DNA of 64,000 nt from Firmicutes bacterium HGW-Firmicutes-1 (GTDB lineage: Bacteria; Bacillota; Clostridia; Lachnospirales; Vallitaleaceae): the NCBI GenBank assembly GCA_002841625.1, contig PHAG01000001.1:310001-374000 (forward strand). Reading direction: 5' to 3'. Under the pieces are notes generated by a model, which searched no databases, was not told the DNA's origin, and saw nothing but the letters and a program-made list of their open reading frames with translations. The translations under genes were made by a program, and so were the position numbers. Below, piece after piece: positions 62,989-64,000 of the stretch (the first letter of the stretch is position 1; every line of letters begins with the position of its first letter).

Positions 62989-63432
62989 TTATAAGGAATA
63001 AATCGAATCCCCAACCTTAATTTCACCACTTTGGATTACTCTAGTAAAAACGCCTTCCTTAGGCATAATGCATTGACCTACCTGTACTTTTATTGCACAA
63101 CCACTATGACATTCTTTTCCAATTTGAGAAATTTCTTGGATCGTATTTCCAATTTGCAACCTTGTTCCTACCTCGAGTTCATGAAGTATCAAGCCTTCAG
63201 TTGTTATATTCTCAGCAAATTTACCGCTACATAGTCCTTCAATACCAATTCTAGTCATTTTATCTATACTTTCCTGTGCCAATAAGCTTACTTGTCTGTG
63301 CCATTTTCCAGCATGTGCATCTCCAACTAGACCATGATCCTCTTGAAAATATCCTTCTGGAATTGACTCCTTAATAACACCCTTTTCTTTACTAATGTTG
63401 ACTGCAATTACTTTTCCTACAACTTTACTCAT
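62989..63432 (-). CDS. MOSC-domain protein
   Basis: 147 residues, a single MOSC domain as in proteins thought to carry or transfer sulfur to metal cofactors. Seen: [36 protein letters not shown], and the conserved Cys in [11 protein letters not shown]. The ATG overlaps the moaC stop by 4 bases (ATGA), so translation is coupled. Small stand-alone MOSC proteins next to moaC are common in anaerobes that make molybdenum or tungsten cofactor. Confidence 0.9.
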   Translation of the reverse strand: MSKVVGKVIAVNISKEKGVIKESIPEGYFQEDHGLVGDAHAGKWHRQVSLLAQESIDKMTRIGIEGLCSGKFAENITTEGLILHELEVGTRLQIGNTIQEISQIGKECHSGCAIKVQVGQCIMPKEGVFTRVIQSGEIKVGDSIYSL

Positions 63433-63905
63433 TTAAAACCCTCCTTGAGATAGTCTCCTGATTTTCCACCTGTTTTTTTCATAAGCTTAATATCACCAAT
63501 GATCATTTCTTTGTCAATTGCTTTACACATATCGTATATCGTTAATGCGGCAACGGAAACTGCGGTTAAGGCTTCCATTTCAACCCCTGTTTTGCCGGTG
63601 GTTTTGACTTCTGCCTCTATGAGAATATGATTGTGTCCAATTGTAAAATGTAGATCAACTCCTGTAAGCATTAAAGGATGACACATAGGAATTACTTCAC
63701 TTGTTTTTTTCGCTCCCATAATACCTGCAACTTGAGAAACACAAAGAACATCTCCCTTTTTGATACGTTCATTTTTAATTGCTGCAATCGTATCTGGATG
63801 CATATGTATTGTGCCGTAAGCTACTGCAATTCTTGTCGTATCCTCTTTATCTGTTACTTCAACCATATAAGCTCTTCCATCATTATTAAAATGAGTAAAT
63901 GACAT
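63429..63905 (-). CDS. moaC: Cyclic pyranopterin monophosphate synthase
   Basis: 158 residues, the usual MoaC length. Converts the MoaA product to cyclic pyranopterin monophosphate, the second step of molybdenum/tungsten cofactor synthesis. Motifs: [56 protein letters not shown] and KTGGKSGDY. The frame is open to 63971, but the ATG at 63905 has GGAGG 8 bases upstream and gives the family's normal N-terminus; the extension overlaps the upstream moaA. Confidence 0.96.
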   Translation of the reverse strand: MSFTHFNNDGRAYMVEVTDKEDTTRIAVAYGTIHMHPDTIAAIKNERIKKGDVLCVSQVAGIMGAKKTSEVIPMCHPLMLTGVDLHFTIGHNHILIEAEVKTTGKTGVEMEALTAVSVAALTIYDMCKAIDKEMIIGDIKLMKKTGGKSGDYLKEGFK

Positions 63906-63921
63906 ATTCACTACCTCCAAT

Positions 63922-64000
63922 TTATCCACCAACTTGAACCATATTTCTTGAAATGAAATTGCCTTGTTCAATAGAATGCTCTAGTGGTTTTTGTGAAATC
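63922..64000 (-). CDS. moaA: MoaA C-terminus (GTP 3',8-cyclase), start outside window
   Basis: Only the last 25 codons are inside the window, ending ...[12 protein letters not shown] then TAA. The R-x-M-x-x-(I/V)-G-G end matches the conserved Gly-Gly tail of MoaA, and the position 17 bases upstream of moaC fits a moaA-moaC operon. Too short for certainty. Confidence 0.7.
   Translation of the reverse strand, partial: ISQKPLEHSIEQGNFISRNMVQVGG

Overview
The window looks like chromosome of an anaerobic, low-GC, Gram-positive bacterium of the class Clostridia. The evidence is AT-rich DNA, strong GGAGG-type ribosome binding sites, consensus TTGACA/TATAAT promoters, a T-box leader before pheST, a SpoIID-type protein, a ferredoxin-linked tungsten aldehyde oxidoreductase and an iron-containing alcohol dehydrogenase. 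No rRNA, tRNA, transposase, phage gene or CRISPR array was seen.

Left half (1-30.8 kb, minus strand): one operon encodes a large hybrid polyketide synthase/nonribosomal peptide synthetase. None of its modules has an acyltransferase domain, so it is a trans-AT system. In transcription order: a 3272-residue loading protein (MaoC-like/FkbH/ACP, then KS-KR-ACP and KS-DH); a 4778-residue PKS (KR-ACP, KS-DH-KR-ACP, KS-DH-KR-ACP, KS-ACP); and a 1875-residue NRPS (C-A-PCP-E) ending in a PP-loop ATP-pyrophosphatase domain with a zinc-ribbon-like start. The adenylation domain reads as asparagine-specific. The inferred chain is a three-carbon glycerate-derived starter, one hydroxyl, up to three double bonds, a beta-keto unit and an (epimerised) Asn. 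The terminal PP-loop domain, related to sugar amidotransferases and to ANH-type thioamide-forming enzymes, is the most unusual element. No AT, phosphopantetheinyl transferase or thioesterase is in the window. A small membrane protein and a truncated small gene follow and may extend the operon to the left.

31-40 kb: a divergent potABCD polyamine ABC transporter operon with a perfect promoter; a three-copy 90-bp repeat with nested palindromes and a bidirectional terminator; lepB and queA; an AraC-type regulator; and a secreted SPOR-SpoIID protein whose Shine-Dalgarno lies in the 3' arm of the pheT terminator.

40-53 kb: pheST behind a T-box; a chemoreceptor; a response regulator overlapping a very large membrane kinase that carries HPt, CheA-like ATPase and CheX-like domains; and a PTS-EIIC protein fused to an EAL c-di-GMP phosphodiesterase domain.

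53-64 kb: Fe-alcohol dehydrogenase, a homocysteine methyltransferase/methylene-THF reductase fusion, topoisomerase III and a LUD-domain protein. Last comes a tungsten/molybdenum cofactor block: moaA (partial), moaC, MOSC protein, a Moco/Tuco-type riboswitch, aor, a radical SAM maturase, a MoaD-like carrier, an E1-like activating enzyme and an unassigned 86-residue protein ending in Gly-Gly. These genes together make, load and use a pyranopterin cofactor for aldehyde oxidation.
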